Position numbers and translations under genes: made by a program. Positions 10,873 through 22,959 of a stretch of 64,000 bases of DNA are shown one piece after another (the stretch's first letter is position 1; each line of letters opens with the position of its first letter). Where the stretch lies: positions 930,001 to 994,000 of the forward strand of contig CP137327.1 of assembly GCA_033182465.1 (NCBI GenBank), read 5' to 3'. Source of the DNA: Sanghuangporus weigelae (lineage: Eukaryota > Basidiomycota > Agaricomycetes > Hymenochaetales > Hymenochaetaceae). The notes below the pieces were generated by a model. It was not told the origin of the DNA and made no database searches. It saw only the letters and a list, made by a program, of their open reading frames with translations.

Positions 10873-11559
10873 AATGGGGACACAAGTTCAGTTGTGCTTG
10901 GTCTTTTGACTATTTCTGTGTTGATGCCTTGCATAGATGACGCCGGCGACGAAACTGAAGTTATACTCAAAGAACAGGCTAGACTTATTTGCTTCTTTCA
11001 TACTGACGAAAAATGATTTGACATAAATCCAGGGATGGGAGGAAAATGGATGGTAAGTATCAAATGCGTATCAAGTCATTGCTTCAGAAACAGCTAACTC
11101 GTATTCCGGCAGTATATAGGCATATCTACTCATTATCCATAACTTATTGGAGTTCAATGACTTTGGCGGCACTCACAAAAACAGCGTTGAATACAATGGA
11201 ATACTGTTAACTATAAATAGCGTGGTACAACTTGGGGTCCATATCATATTATGCAGTGCACGTCATCAAGCAGCTTATAAGCACCAACGGTGTGGTGTAT
11301 TGAGTCTTACCTTGCAGTATATAGATATATCTATCTATGATCTGTAAATTATAAGAATATTAATGATTACGGATAGAATGACATAGGAATTGCTTTCAAA
11401 TCCAATCCATTAACGCGACGTCATCAAGCAGTGCTGTTAGTAGAAGGGAGTACACATTCGAGTGATAAAGCACGTGCTTCTATCCACCTCAATCTTCCGT
11501 ATCCGTAAATCAAATCACTCTTGGCGCTTTCGTGTCGTGCAGATTAAGTACAGCACAAA
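10873..11559. other. MATE copy 2 3' flank and PCT1 promoter
   Basis: No gene is seen. The sequence up to about 11460 is the diverged counterpart of 7631-8110. It also has an internal duplication: CAGTATATAG followed by a TATCTA motif occurs near 11112 and again near 11313. The last ~100 bp are the promoter of the cytidylyltransferase gene. Confidence 0.55.
11468..11479. promoter_or_regulatory. Palindromic E-box AAGCACGTGCTT upstream of PCT1
   Basis: A perfect 12-bp palindrome with CACGTG at its centre lies about 80 bp before the cytidylyltransferase ATG. In budding yeast, phospholipid genes respond to the bHLH pair Ino2/Ino4, which binds CANNTG-type sites. A similar link here is only inference. 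Confidence 0.4.
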
Positions 11560-13328
11560 ATGCACAGTCTCGACTCTTCAACTTCAAGTTTAAATAGTGC
11601 CAGCACGGCATCCAGTACTCCTGCTCAGCAGCCACTGGATCTTCCTACTCATCCAGGTCAGCATCATAAGAAAATGTTGCATACGAGGAGGACGTTGGGG
11701 GTAGCCAAGCATTCCCCAAGTTTTGATTCGCCTGCTTATGATGCGTGAGTCTCTGTTCTCCATGCATTTCGTCATTCGTATACGTGCACTGGCCACGTTT
11801 ATGGTGTCTGACGTCGTTTCGTTGATCATTGTAGGTCGGAAGAGGACAACGACCCGATGACGGACGACGCTGCTTCAACGATTTCGATGAGTGTGTCTCG
11901 CAGCCAACATACACCCTCGTCGCCTCTCGCAGGTTCGCGTCCTCTTGCCTCAGCGCAATTAGCCGGTATGGGTACGACACGTCAAGGCAGCCTCGGTGGC
12001 GCAATAGGAGGAGGTGGCGGTGGAGCGGGTGTCTTACGCGCAGCGCGACAACATAATAATAACAATCATCTATCGGGCGTCATCTCGGACGATGGTGTGG
12101 ATAGCCCGACGTATGATGGCGATATCGAGACGAATACGAACTTGAGGACGGTACATTACCATTCGTCGGGTCATCCCCATACGAATGCGGGGTCAGGGCA
12201 TTCGTCTGCATCTGCGTCGGTGTCGACGCTGACTTCGCCTGCCTCGGTGAAATTCCCCGGTGGCGGCGGGAAGGGGAGTGCGCCTGCTGTTACTGTTACG
12301 TCCGCTTCTCGACAGAACAGTGTTTCAGGCGCGACGAGTGCAGGACCTGCTTCGTCCCAAGCTATTAGTTCTGCGACAAAGCCTTTGCGCGTTGCAGATG
12401 AGCCCCCACCTGTGCCTGTTGCTACTGCAGAATTCAATCCTGCGGACTTGACGACTGAGGATATACAGCAGTTTGTGAGGAGTGCGCTTGCTGGAGGGCC
12501 GACTGAGGCGGGCGCAAAGAGGTTATATAAAATTAATCCGGCGCCTGTGGGAAGGCCAGTGCGCATATATGCCGATGGTAAGCATTGCTGGTTCTTTTTT
12601 ACTTTGATACGGTTTGAGTACTGAAGAGTTCTGGTTTTTGCATGATAGGTGTATATGATCTGTTTCACTTTGGGTGAGTAAGGATTACAGTCAGAGAATC
12701 CTCGTCTGTGCTAAAAATATCACGTAACTCTTCAGGCATGCCTTGCAACTCCGACAAGCAAAACATGCGTTCCCTTCTGTTTACCTCCTAGTTGGTGTCT
12801 GCTCAGACGAGCTAGTAAAAGAACATAAATCACGTACAATCATGACGCATGCTGAAAGGTACGCGGAAATTCGTAGCACGACCGTATCAGAGCTAATAAT
12901 GCTGCAGATGCGAAGCAGTGAGACATTGTCGTTGGGTAGACGAAGTCGTCCAGGATGCACCATGGATAATCGACAAAGCTTTTCTAGACAAATACGAAAT
13001 TGACTACGTCGCACACGACGAAGATCCCTATCCTTCCTCCTCATTCGATGACGTGTACAGTCTGGTCAAGTCTTTGGGCAGGTTCATACCTACGCGGCGG
13101 ACGCCCGGTGTGTCGACTTCGGAATTGTTGGAGAGGATCGTGAAGGGGTACAGAAAGAGGGAGTTTGATTCGAAGTTGGAGAAGATTGGGCATTCGGAGT
13201 TGAAAGCAGAGGGATCGGATTTTGATGATAGTCCTGCGGCGTCGCGCCCGCCGAGCAGGCTTGCGACTGCTGCGGTTGCGGGACGTGCGGGACATGGAAG
13301 TGGATCTGCATCGCCAGTATCGAGGTAG
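11560..13328 (+). CDS. PCT1: Choline-phosphate cytidylyltransferase
   Basis: Makes CDP-choline from CTP and phosphocholine, the rate-setting step of the Kennedy pathway to phosphatidylcholine, at nuclear/ER membranes. Exons 11560-11744, 11835-12577, 12649-12673, 12736-12872 and 12919-13328 give 499 residues. The first ~260 residues are low-complexity Ser/Gly/His-rich. The catalytic domain begins at [20 protein letters not shown], holding the HxGH nucleotidyl-transfer motif. It continues through VGVCSDELVKEHK, RHCRWVDEVVQDAPW and IDYVAHDEDPY. A basic segment (ELLERIVKGYRKREFD) is followed by a Ser/Arg tail that is the likely membrane-sensing and phosphorylated region. HFGH is split by an intron after a 25-nt micro-exon. 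Exon 4 was ended at the GTAGCA donor because this restores ERYAEILRHCRWVDE. The family assignment is firm. Confidence 0.95.
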
Positions 13329-14393
13329 AGCCCGGGCGAATTGGGGACGATGCTTTTCTGCTGATTCCGAGTTTGATTTCTTCTTTTATCCCCTTCTTCT
13401 TGTGTTTTTATGTGTTTGAAAGGGCCCATACTATGTCTTCGCCAGTATGTAGAGTGTCTGTTTTCTTGCCACCTAACTCCCATTACCGGTCGATAATCAG
13501 CCATTGCCAGTGTGTGTCATTGTTGGCGCGCTATGATTTCTTGTAAATAAGTAAAAGGGCCATTAAAAAGTTTGACGACCAAGTACGATCCAATGAAAAG
13601 TTATATAATTCAAGTTTTCGTCGATTATAAGAAGCATTTGTTCAAAGACATGTCTTCCTTCATCAGAAGTTTGATATTCTTGAATCTGTAGGACTGAACA
13701 TATTGTTGAAGCATAAAAAAACACGACTCGCTATGCGCGAGTCGGTCTTGCAGAAATATCGCGAAAGCGACCAAAAGCGAGCATTGCCACCGATTGACTG
13801 AAGGGGAAAGCTATGCGATGAGTATGTTTATTTACGAGAGTCGGAGAGCCCAAAACATGCCGTATGTCCGGAATGCAAATTCGGGGTTTCAGTGTATATG
13901 GTATTTAAAACACGCAGCGAACTCCGGATGTGTGAGAATCCCGCAAAACGAGGTTCGACTGTAAATTGAGCGGTCGTTTGAACTCGTTTCACTCATTTCT
14001 CGAATTGTGGCCACTGTGGCTGGCGGAATGGAAGTGGAGAGAGACGGTGACGCGGGTGTCGGAATTTGAAATGAGCGACGCGTTTGGAACAAGGCGCGAG
14101 CACGTGACGTTGGTTGAACTTGAAGGTTCGAAGAAAGGAGTTCCTCTTCTCTTCACTTTAGCCCATCAAGAACAGGAGAACGTTGCCCTCGTGCCCAATA
14201 ATTATCTCATTTCGCCCCTTCTCTGTGTCCACGCTCTTTTCATTTGCGATTGATTCTGGGTCGAGACGTTGCAGGATTAACGTCTTCGCGATCGGTGAAC
14301 AGTGAATAGTAGACAAGGAGTGTACTTGGTTGCTGTGGGCTCGTTGTACGCTTCCTGCTGTTCACTGAGTGACGCTACGAGAACAAGAAACGA
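13329..14393. other. Intergenic between PCT1 and coiled-coil gene
   Basis: No gene is seen. A CACGTGACG site lies at 14101-14106, about 290 bp before the next ATG. Pyrimidine-rich stretches near 14150 and 14220-14240 resemble fungal promoter tracts. Confidence 0.5.
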
Positions 14394-17300
14394 ATGTGGG
14401 CGAAGGTAACGAGTGCCTTCAGACGTGGCGATGGTGATGCTTCTTCCGTTCAGCCACAACAGGACGAGCCGGGGCTTCCGAGGCCATCTCATGACGAGGT
14501 GCGTTTCTCAACTTCCTGATAGTCGGCGCTGCCAGCTAATATGTAATATATAGTCTACGTCTGACTCTGCTGGTGAGCAGGTCCCTAGCTCGCCGACCAA
14601 GAACGTCAAGCGTACAGGGTTGTTGAGGCGAGGGTCACGCCTTCTCGACAAGGAGAATGGCGCTTCGCTTAGTCTTGCGAAAAGGGTAAAGTCGTCTCTT
14701 CATATCAACTCCAATCTCAACGGTGCGTTTCATTCCTTATGTACCTCGCTTCTTTCTGATCCTTTGCGCTTGGTTTGTCCTGCTTGTAATGTGCTTGCCG
14801 TATTTGTATGTGTGCTGACTTGTGGTTACTATGCTTCTCCGGATGCTGTATATGCTAGAATCTAACATGTCCTTGACTTCTACTGCTACCAAAACAGAAT
14901 TTGGAGGAGATCAGCCCGTAATTGGCTCGGTGCGTTCGATCTTTGGGAAGAGTCGGAGGCCTTCTGCGATGCAGATGCAGGCCGCTCTGAATAGTGCGTC
15001 CTATGGGGTTGTATAGATGCTGCATTCGGGTTTCTAATGAGCTCATAGAGTCCGATGATGCGCTCAACAGAAACTCAGAAGAAATGCACCGTCCTTCGTC
15101 GCCTTCACCTACATCGCAGGAGGCGCAACCTCCTTTAACTCCTCTTGACGCCCGTCAGTATGGCTCAGTGCGATCCATTTTACGAGATCGAAATACCCCA
15201 GGCTCGGGCCAGAACGTACGATTCTTCTCTCGGGATGCCTACCGTGTCATCAGTCCCAATACTACCGCGACCACCAGCACCGATAATACTGGCAACTCAG
15301 CTAACAGGACCGACAATCCATTCATGCAGCGCATTCAGGAAATGAGCCCTGACCGTGATGCTGGTGTGACGTCCCAAGATACGACGAGGTACCTTTCTGC
15401 GAATAGCTCACCGGGTAACATCTTCTCTCCCGCGTCTGTGTATGCGTCCCCGAACTCAGCTGGATTCGAGAATCATCCGACTGCTACGAGCACACCGTAC
15501 GTGATGCCTGATGGCTCTCAGGCGCAGTCACAAGGGAACATGCCACCACCTCCACCTCAACTTGCGGGTGTGTTCGAATTATCGGCTGCTCAAGAGCACG
15601 GTGTGCATTCAATCCGTGCTAATGGAGAAGGTGCTCTGCGTGAAGATGCGGTAGAAATCGACGAGTACGGACGTCCGGTGCTGCGAAGCATGAATCCCAC
15701 GACCGTTGGCGCAAGATCTGCAGGAACAATGACGGTCCAAACGGAGAATAGAGTGTCTAGCCATTCGACGGCTTCCTCTATGTCGATCGCAACTCCAAGC
15801 AGCATCGTCAACGGGAGTGAAGCCTCCGTTAATCATCTATCTGATGCAGACGATACGAAGTTCTATTCGCTTGGCGCAGCATCGGAGGAGGGAGGCGAGA
15901 AACACGCGATCTCAGGCCGTGCAGGCCTTACCAAGGTCTTCAAACGTGAAAGTAGTACTCCTGCAGATGCACGCAATCCGAAGCTGGACTTCCCAGGTTC
16001 TGGCGAGAATAATGCTTCTAGTCGCGTACGTGCATTAAGCGAGCGCGTGTTTTTCCGGCCTGCGGTGGATGGTCCGAAAGATATTAAAGTCGATGCGGAT
16101 AACTTTACACCTCAAGCCGACAAGGAACCCGACCCATTCAGCGCCGATGCGAGTAATTACTACAACCCGGCTGCTGGATTCCCTAAGACACCACCTCGTA
16201 TTGGACACGTGCGTTCTGATTCTGTCGTTTCAGGCGTTAGTGTGAACTCTGGGAGATCGGTCTCAGCTGTATCTCATCATTCAGGTTCAGGATCTCGATC
16301 GTCCCATGGCTCTGCGAGGGAATATGGCCTTTCGGCGGAAGACATCAAAATTATCAACGCTCTGCGCACGAAACTGGCGTTCCACGAGGAGCTCGCGACG
16401 CAATACGAAGCGGATATACGCGCTCGCGATGCTCATGCTGCGTTGATGAGCCAGAAGCTTCAGGCACATGAAGCTGAGGCTGAAAGACGCGCTAAAGCGA
16501 TGCGCGGGATGCGTAAGCGCGTTGCGGAGCTGGAGCGTGCGGCTGCGGCGTTGGAAGAGCAGGCGGAAAAGAATGCTTTGGAGAGCTTTGAGAGGAGCGT
16601 ATTAGATGGTGCGAGTGGAGATGCATTGAAGAGCTTAAAAATGCAGATGGTGGAGATGGAGAGAGAAAAGATCGAACTGGAGAGGAGAGAAAGGGAGGCG
16701 AGGGAGGAAAGTGAAAGGTTGTTGGAGGAGCTGAGGAGGAAGCAAGAGGCGCTAATGGAGATGAAGAGGCAGTTGGAGACAGGTACTGCGCCGAGTCAGG
16801 TTGGAGATCAGAGTCTGGGGGATCTTCAGTTCGAGTTGACAAGGATCCAACAGGAATCTGCGAAGGTTGCTGCCCGGTACCAAGAGATTGAGGTTTCGCG
16901 TGCAGAAGACCAAGAGCGCCTTGTCGGCGAGATGGAATCTCTCCAAAAAGAGCTCAAAGCAAAGACCAGCGAGCTCAATATGCTTAAAGCTGAGGTCGAA
17001 GCGCAATGGGCTAATACTGAAAAACTCAACGAGAAAGTTGAGAAGGCTGAGAAGGAGCGAGATGACATCGAGCGGGAGCGCGAGCATTTGAAGAATGAGA
17101 TCTCCGCGCTTGAGGCAAGGATGGCGGATATGGAGATGGACTGGACGGAGAGCGAGAATAGGAAGGCACAGTTGGAGAGTGAGCTCGCTGCAGTCCTAAA
17201 TGAGAAGGAAGAGATCAAGAGAGAGCGCGATCAGGTATGTCGTTACTATATGACTGTGGTGCATTACTGAGTTGCTTCTTTGACAGTTGCGACGAGAGCT

Positions 17301-18415
17301 TGAGCGTAAGCATTCTCAGGGGGATTCCGATGATGACTATGAAATGGAACAGCTTCGTACTGAACTGGCTTCTCTCCGCCGCAAACATGCGCGGATGCAA
17401 ACAGACCATGCCCGTTCTCTCTCAGAAGCCGAAGTCCGAGCCTCAGACGCCATCGAGCTGCGAAACGAGACTGCTCGTCGGCATCATGCAGCAGAAGTTG
17501 AAGCCAGGGAACTGCGGGAGAAGCTAGCGAAAATACAGGAAGAGAACGAAAAGCTGAGGAAGAACGTTAATGCGTTGAAGCAGGAGAGTGCGGGTCAGGA
17601 CGTGAAGATTTTGCAGCTGGAGAAGATGCATGAACAGGATACGGAAGATAAGGTGGGCTTGAATATTGCGCTGGATTCAAAGCAGCAGGAATTGGAGTTG
17701 GTGAGTGTGATTACGAATGGGATAGTCTCAAATCCTGAAGAGCTAATCTTGATTCTTTGTGTGTTAGATCAAGAGACAATTGGGAGTCCGTGGAACTGCC
17801 GGAGCAACACCCGCAGTAACCACTCGTACTGGTATTCGCAGAAACTCAGGAGCGTTTAAGACTCCCGTGCCTCTTCGTCCCGGATCATCGCTTTCGGACG
17901 GAGCAGCAGTCGCGACGACAAGGCGGACAGCCGTATCACTTTCTGACACTGAAAGATCGGGAAAAATGGCTGGTGCTGTCGGTGGCAAACCGACTCTTGG
18001 GAAGAGCGTTCGTCCGAATGTCGGATCTATGCCTAGTCTTCCTTCGATAAGAAAGGCAAAGACGTCGCGCCTCTCCGATGCATCGCTCAGCGCTCCGCCT
18101 GGTGGTCCCTCCGGACGCGCAAGGTCTGGAACTGCAGGCTCTGATACCCCGAAACCCTCCACTCGGTCTGGAGCATCAGTACCTGCCGCAAGACGCGCCA
18201 TTTCGCCCAACTCAACAGCAGCGACGGTTACACCCGGACCTGGCCGGCGCGCCTCTATCGCGATCAGCGGGATCGGGAGTATCCATATGAGCGATACGGG
18301 CGAGTCGAGCGCGCTAAGCCAAAGTGATAAAGAGAACGAGACTCCGAGACCGAACAGGCCCGTAGGGACGGCAGTGCGAAGAAAGTCGATGCAACCTCTC
18401 GCTGTTCCTGCGTGA
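14394..18415 (+). CDS. Large coiled-coil protein, possibly spindle-pole-body/Cut12-like
   Basis: Exons 14394-14498, 14554-14722, 14898-14993, 15049-17234, 17287-17700 and 17768-18415 join in phase to 1205 residues. The N-terminal ~450 residues are disordered but hold ordered-looking motifs. These include MWAKVTSAFRRG at the start, SLAKRVKSSL, two GSVRSI boxes and the conserved-looking VRFFSRDAYRVISP. From about residue 480 to 900 the protein is heptad-rich coiled coil (long runs of Glu/Lys/Arg/Leu such as KAMRGMRKRVAELERAAAAL). The C-terminal ~215 residues are Ser/Pro/Arg-rich. I recall similar basidiomycete proteins annotated as spindle-pole-body-associated, but I cannot confirm this. Without a database match I would only call it a probable cytoskeletal scaffold. 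Exon structure is well supported. Confidence 0.85.
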
Positions 18416-19292
18416 ATTGTATTGTAATGCGGCCACCCGTCTCCGAGATCCTAGGTATACCCAGCTTTCTCAAGTTTACCCGCTGGACAGTATTCCATAA
18501 ACACACATTTAGTAACGAGTTTGATATGCCCTTCTCTTTTTTTTCCGTTTCCGTTCTCCCTTTTGCTTTCAATTTTGTCTGGAGGCTTCCTCCCCGGAAC
18601 ATAGCTTTCGAAATGCTCTTTTACTGGGAAGCAAAGCTTTCCTTCTCGTTTTCTTTGTATATACCTTTCTACAATCCCGCGAAGACCGCAACACCACCCG
18701 GCTCGGTTCTTTTCTTCTCTGCTGTCCATGTATGTAGTTTAACTGTATTTGCCTTCACCCTTTCCCCGTCCTCTCCTCGCTCCTCCTTCTACTTTCTATT
18801 TCTTAGCATCCTTAGGCTTTCACTTTGCATCTCGCCTAGCCTGCCAACGCACCCTTGGCATTCATTCCAGTCAGGTCACCGACCTCACTGATTTACGAAC
18901 CCCTTTACGTTCAGATGTTTTTTTGACACGATGTGTTCCGGATACGATGTCTGTAGACGATCTGTCACGAATGCTATGAAACGCAGACGTAGTGTTGTTA
19001 TTTACGATTATAAATGATTTTTGTTGAATGTCTGGCTCGAGAACGAGATAAGTTCATCATTGATTGAGCTATTGCTAAGTAGTGAGTTGTTCCAGAAATG
19101 ATTATACGATACGCGACACAGAATAACTTGCTGGCATATGGCTTGTGCACTTGCAATTATACGCTATTATTTACAACATACAATACACTTCCATGTAAAT
19201 ACACGTGTCACGCTCGTCGGAGCCAGAACCCCATCGACGAGTTGACGAATGGAATTATCATTCAGCAGCCGGAATGAATAATCCAGTATTTA
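18416..19292. other. Convergent intergenic region, no gene seen
   Basis: This holds the 3' flanks of the coiled-coil gene and the Lon gene. It is T-rich on the plus strand (18530-18830), typical of a 3' UTR. An open frame at 18412-18891 is compositionally driven and is not a gene. A short palindrome ACACGTGT lies at 19201-19208. Confidence 0.5.
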
Positions 19293-22200
19293 TTACAACC
19301 GACCCTCCACAAGCATGCTACCATTGCGAACCCCTTTTCGCCATAAGAGTGCACCCTTCCCGAAAGCAGCATCTAGCGCATCCTCGACAGTACGTACGAA
19401 TACGAGGTCCATCGCCTCTCGAACTTCGCGGGGCACGTCGTGCTCGACGTCCTTCCGATTTGATTCTGGAAGAATCACTTTCGTGATGTTTGCCCGATGT
19501 GCACCAAGGACCTGCCGAGAGATGTTAGTCGGGAATTTGTCTGATGAGGGCCGAAAGAAATGATTCATTCGTCAGTCGACTGACCTTTTCTTTGATCCCG
19601 CCTACTGGCGTTACCCGCCCTCGAAGTGTGATTTCACCAGTCATGGCCACGTTTGCAGGTACAAGAGCACCCGTAAGTAACGAAACGAATGCACATGTCT
19701 AACAAAGCAAAGCATCAATGGTGTTCAGTTGGGGAAGTCGATCATGAATTTGTTGATGAACAGACCATGGCGATACCAGCACTCGGACCATCCTTCTTCT
19801 GCGCTCCCGCCGGTAGATGAAGATGGATATCGATTGGGTCCGGGAATTTGAGCGGGTCCTGAGCGGGAGAACTGGTGATGTTAAGAATATATGCGTTGGT
19901 CTTCACCCAGCTGAGCGCAAGTTCTCCGCTTTCTTTGATGACCTACGATAGGTTTCAGTTATAAATCCGAAGTGACGGATGGAGAGAAATTCCGAGTCAC
20001 CTCTCCTAGTGAGCCGGTAAGCTTGAGCTGACCCGTTCCAGGAACAGCGGTCGTCTCTACAGGAAGGATACCACCTTCACCTAAACCAGTGACAACCAGT
20101 CCATAAACGACACCTCTCTTCGCCTCTCTCTCTTGCTCTTCCCCATCTAGCCTGGGAACGCCCAGAATGGCCTCCAAATCTTTCTCCTCCACCGTTGGAT
20201 TATATTCGCTCTCCTTCCCATCGTCTACCGCCTCGGCCCAAGCAACTGCTTTAGCACGGACAACAGCTCCAATCGCCCGTTCTAAACTACGCACTCCTGC
20301 TTCTCGTGTGTATTGTGCAACAATCGCTCCGAGGACGTCGTCGCCAATCTCCACTCGCGACGCATCTAGAGCGTTAGCTCTGAGTTGCTTCGGGAGAAGG
20401 AATCGTCGTGCGATATGAGCCTTTTCAGCGTGTGTGTACCCTGCGAGGTGCACGATTTCGCACCGGTCGAGAAGAGGTGCGGAGATGGTATCAAGCGTGT
20501 TGGCGGTGCAGATGAAGAGCACTTGGCTAAGATCGATGGGCACGTTGATGTAGTGGTCCTACGATATTATGCATGAATATCACTTAGATCGGAATAAGGT
20601 AAGCGTTAGCCTCACATTGAAAGAGTGATTTTGCTCAGGGTCCAGCACCTCCAACAGAGCCGAGCCTACGTCTCCATGATAATTACTCGGCCCTACTTTG
20701 TCAATCTCATCACTTTAAAGAGAAGTCAGCATTAGTCACTTACAAATAAACATTAACTGGATACGTACAGCAATAAGACTGGATCAAGGCGACCCGCTTT
20801 CCTGAGCGCCTGGGCTATCAGTCCAGGTCCACTCCCTACATACGTCCGTCTGTGCCCTCGAATCTCCGCTTCATCTCGGACACCACCTAATGAGATCCGC
20901 TGGAACGGCCTGTCAAGAGCCCGCGCGATAGATTGTCCGAGAGAAGTTTTCCCAGTACCAGGAGGTCCGACAAATCTGCATCAGTCGCATTAGGAAGATT
21001 AAATGAACAAGTAATCTCGGCTGAAATACGTACAAAAGTATGGGGCCTTTGACTGCATTCCTCGATCTTTTCCTTGGTGTCTTATCAAGGGGAGCTGAAG
21101 GTGGTAGGGCTTGAGTGTTCTTGCCATCCTTGGATCTGACGACTAATGCCTTGGACTGTTCAAGTGCCTCTGGTTCCTTCTTTGCCTCTTCTTCTTTCTC
21201 AGCCTTTAACTCCGCATCTGCTGCCAATTGATGTAGCCTAATAATTGCCAGATACTCGATCAAACGACGCTTTACTTTGTCTAAACCGTAGTGGTCGGCA
21301 TCGAGCTGCTGTCGAGCACGAGTGATGAAGTTACGGTCTCTGATGACTTTCATAGCCTCAGATAATTCTGCATTCTCGGTGGGCCACGGTAACGAAGTTA
21401 GCCATTCAAGCTGAATCCAAGAAGGTCTATTCAATAAATTGAGCTTTGATGGGAAGAAATGGTACTGACATAATTACGAATGACGGAACTATCCGCGAAT
21501 TGTTGAGGCATACGCTTGAGACGGCGCCACTCACGCACGGCCATCTTGCGCTCTTCCGAACCGTGAACCATTGCTTCAATGCGCTTCTTGATTTCAGGCA
21601 TATCGTCACCCGCTGCATCTTCTCCTTCCAAATCACCAGCTCCTCCACCAAGGGATGTAGACCCGGTATCTGCCACCCCAAGAGCTGCTAATTCGCGCTG
21701 GATAGCAGCGAGTTGTTGACGCAGGAAGAATTCCTTTTGTTGTTTTGAAAGGGATTCGTCGACGGCATTCGCGATCTTTTGGGATACTTCTGTAACTGCC
21801 ATTTGTTTATTGAAGAGCTCCGATGCACGCATAAGCCGCTCATTCGTGTCAGTCAAGGACAAGAAAGCTAAACATAGAAACAGATTATCAGTCAGTACGA
21901 TGTAATGCGAGGTAACCGGAACAATACATACTGATACGATCGTCATAATCTGCTACAATGCTCCAGACCATGACATCGGCAAGCCGACCGAGCTTATCAT
22001 CGGACGTCTCCTCTACCATCATCGCAAGACGCGTCCAAGCAGCTCTGCGCGAACCTCTCCCTGCATCCTGGACTAGCCGATCCAGCAACTTAAACGCCGC
22101 AGCCTTGAATATTTTGACCGTCTTTTCCTTAGGGACTGTGTCCGTCGGCGCATACTCAACAGGGTGATACAGAAGAGATTCCAATTGGGTCGACTTGAGA

Positions 22201-22532
22201 GTGAGAGACTCTGTAAGCCGGATGCGTCTTATCCCACGCAGGTGGAAGATATAATGGTCCGTGCGGTTCAATGGCGAAGGACGTATTATTCGTATGATCT
22301 CTGCAGCACATCCCCATTTATTCAGCTTAAACTTGCCATCCTTGAACGGTGCCTTTGACTCTGGCTTTTCGGTGATGACCGGTATAGCTGCGATTATCGT
22401 AGGGACGAAGGCGGATTCTTCAGCGAATGACATAATCTGACGCGCTATATCCGCGTTTAAGGCTAGAGGAAGGCTGGTACCCGGTAAGATGATATTCGGG
22501 TGAGGGAGAGGGATAATTGGTAGCTTTGGCAT
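19293..22532 (-). CDS. LONP2: Lon protease, peroxisomal type
   Basis: ATP-dependent AAA+ serine protease. The family member with this N-terminus degrades damaged or oxidised matrix proteins in peroxisomes. Nine exons (22532-21932, 21867-21470, 21410-21034, 20975-20769, 20712-20616, 20558-20001, 19942-19766, 19698-19585, 19511-19293) give 915 residues. Features: a LON substrate-binding domain starting [18 protein letters not shown], a coiled linker, Walker A GPPGTGKT near residue 462, Walker B VLLLDEIDK near 528, catalytic Ser in KKDGPSAG near 800, and the catalytic Lys region GGIKEK near 841. There is no mitochondrial presequence, and the start lacks the long N-terminus of PIM1. The C-terminus is -GRL, a weak PTS1-like tripeptide. 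The upstream ATG at 22685 was rejected because homologues begin near MPKLPII. The promoter holds a CACGTGG at 22631. Confidence 0.93.
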
Positions 22533-22959
22533 GGTGGTAAGTGCAAGACGAACGAAGGAGGTGGAAAGCGACGGAGGCGGAGTTAGAAACAGTGTAAGTG
22601 TAAGTGCATTGAGCATATGATTACCTATGTCACGTGGCCGACAATCAACCAAAGTCATTGATCGGCGATGATCGGCGACAAACATACTTGATTCGTGCTG
22701 TTTTACATTCTGTACTCAGCATAGCCTACATTATATATACACAATAAAAGACCCGGATCACTGCAACAACAGTACTCGTGACATGAAATAATATTGCGTG
22801 AAGTAGTTAAGACACATTATTGCTATCGGAAACAGTAAGCTGAGGATCTGATCTCTACGACCGATACAGAAGTGAGCATGTGAGAGTGTGTCCCATGGGG
22901 AAAGGGAATAACATGATAAGTAGAATGATCGTAACACGCCAGTAGATCACCATCTCGGT
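22533..22959. other. Lon promoter / TFIIE-beta 3' flank
   Basis: No gene is seen. It holds CACGTG at 22631-22636, about 100 bp upstream of the Lon ATG. A 10-bp tandem repeat (GATCGGCGAT then GATCGGCGAC) lies at 22660-22679. A TATA-like TTATATATAC lies near 22730 on the plus strand. Confidence 0.5.

Noticed and set aside
18412-18891. 159-codon Phe/Ser-rich open frame after the coiled-coil gene
   Set aside because: It is T-rich 3' UTR composition, starts at the upstream gene's end, and has no domain.
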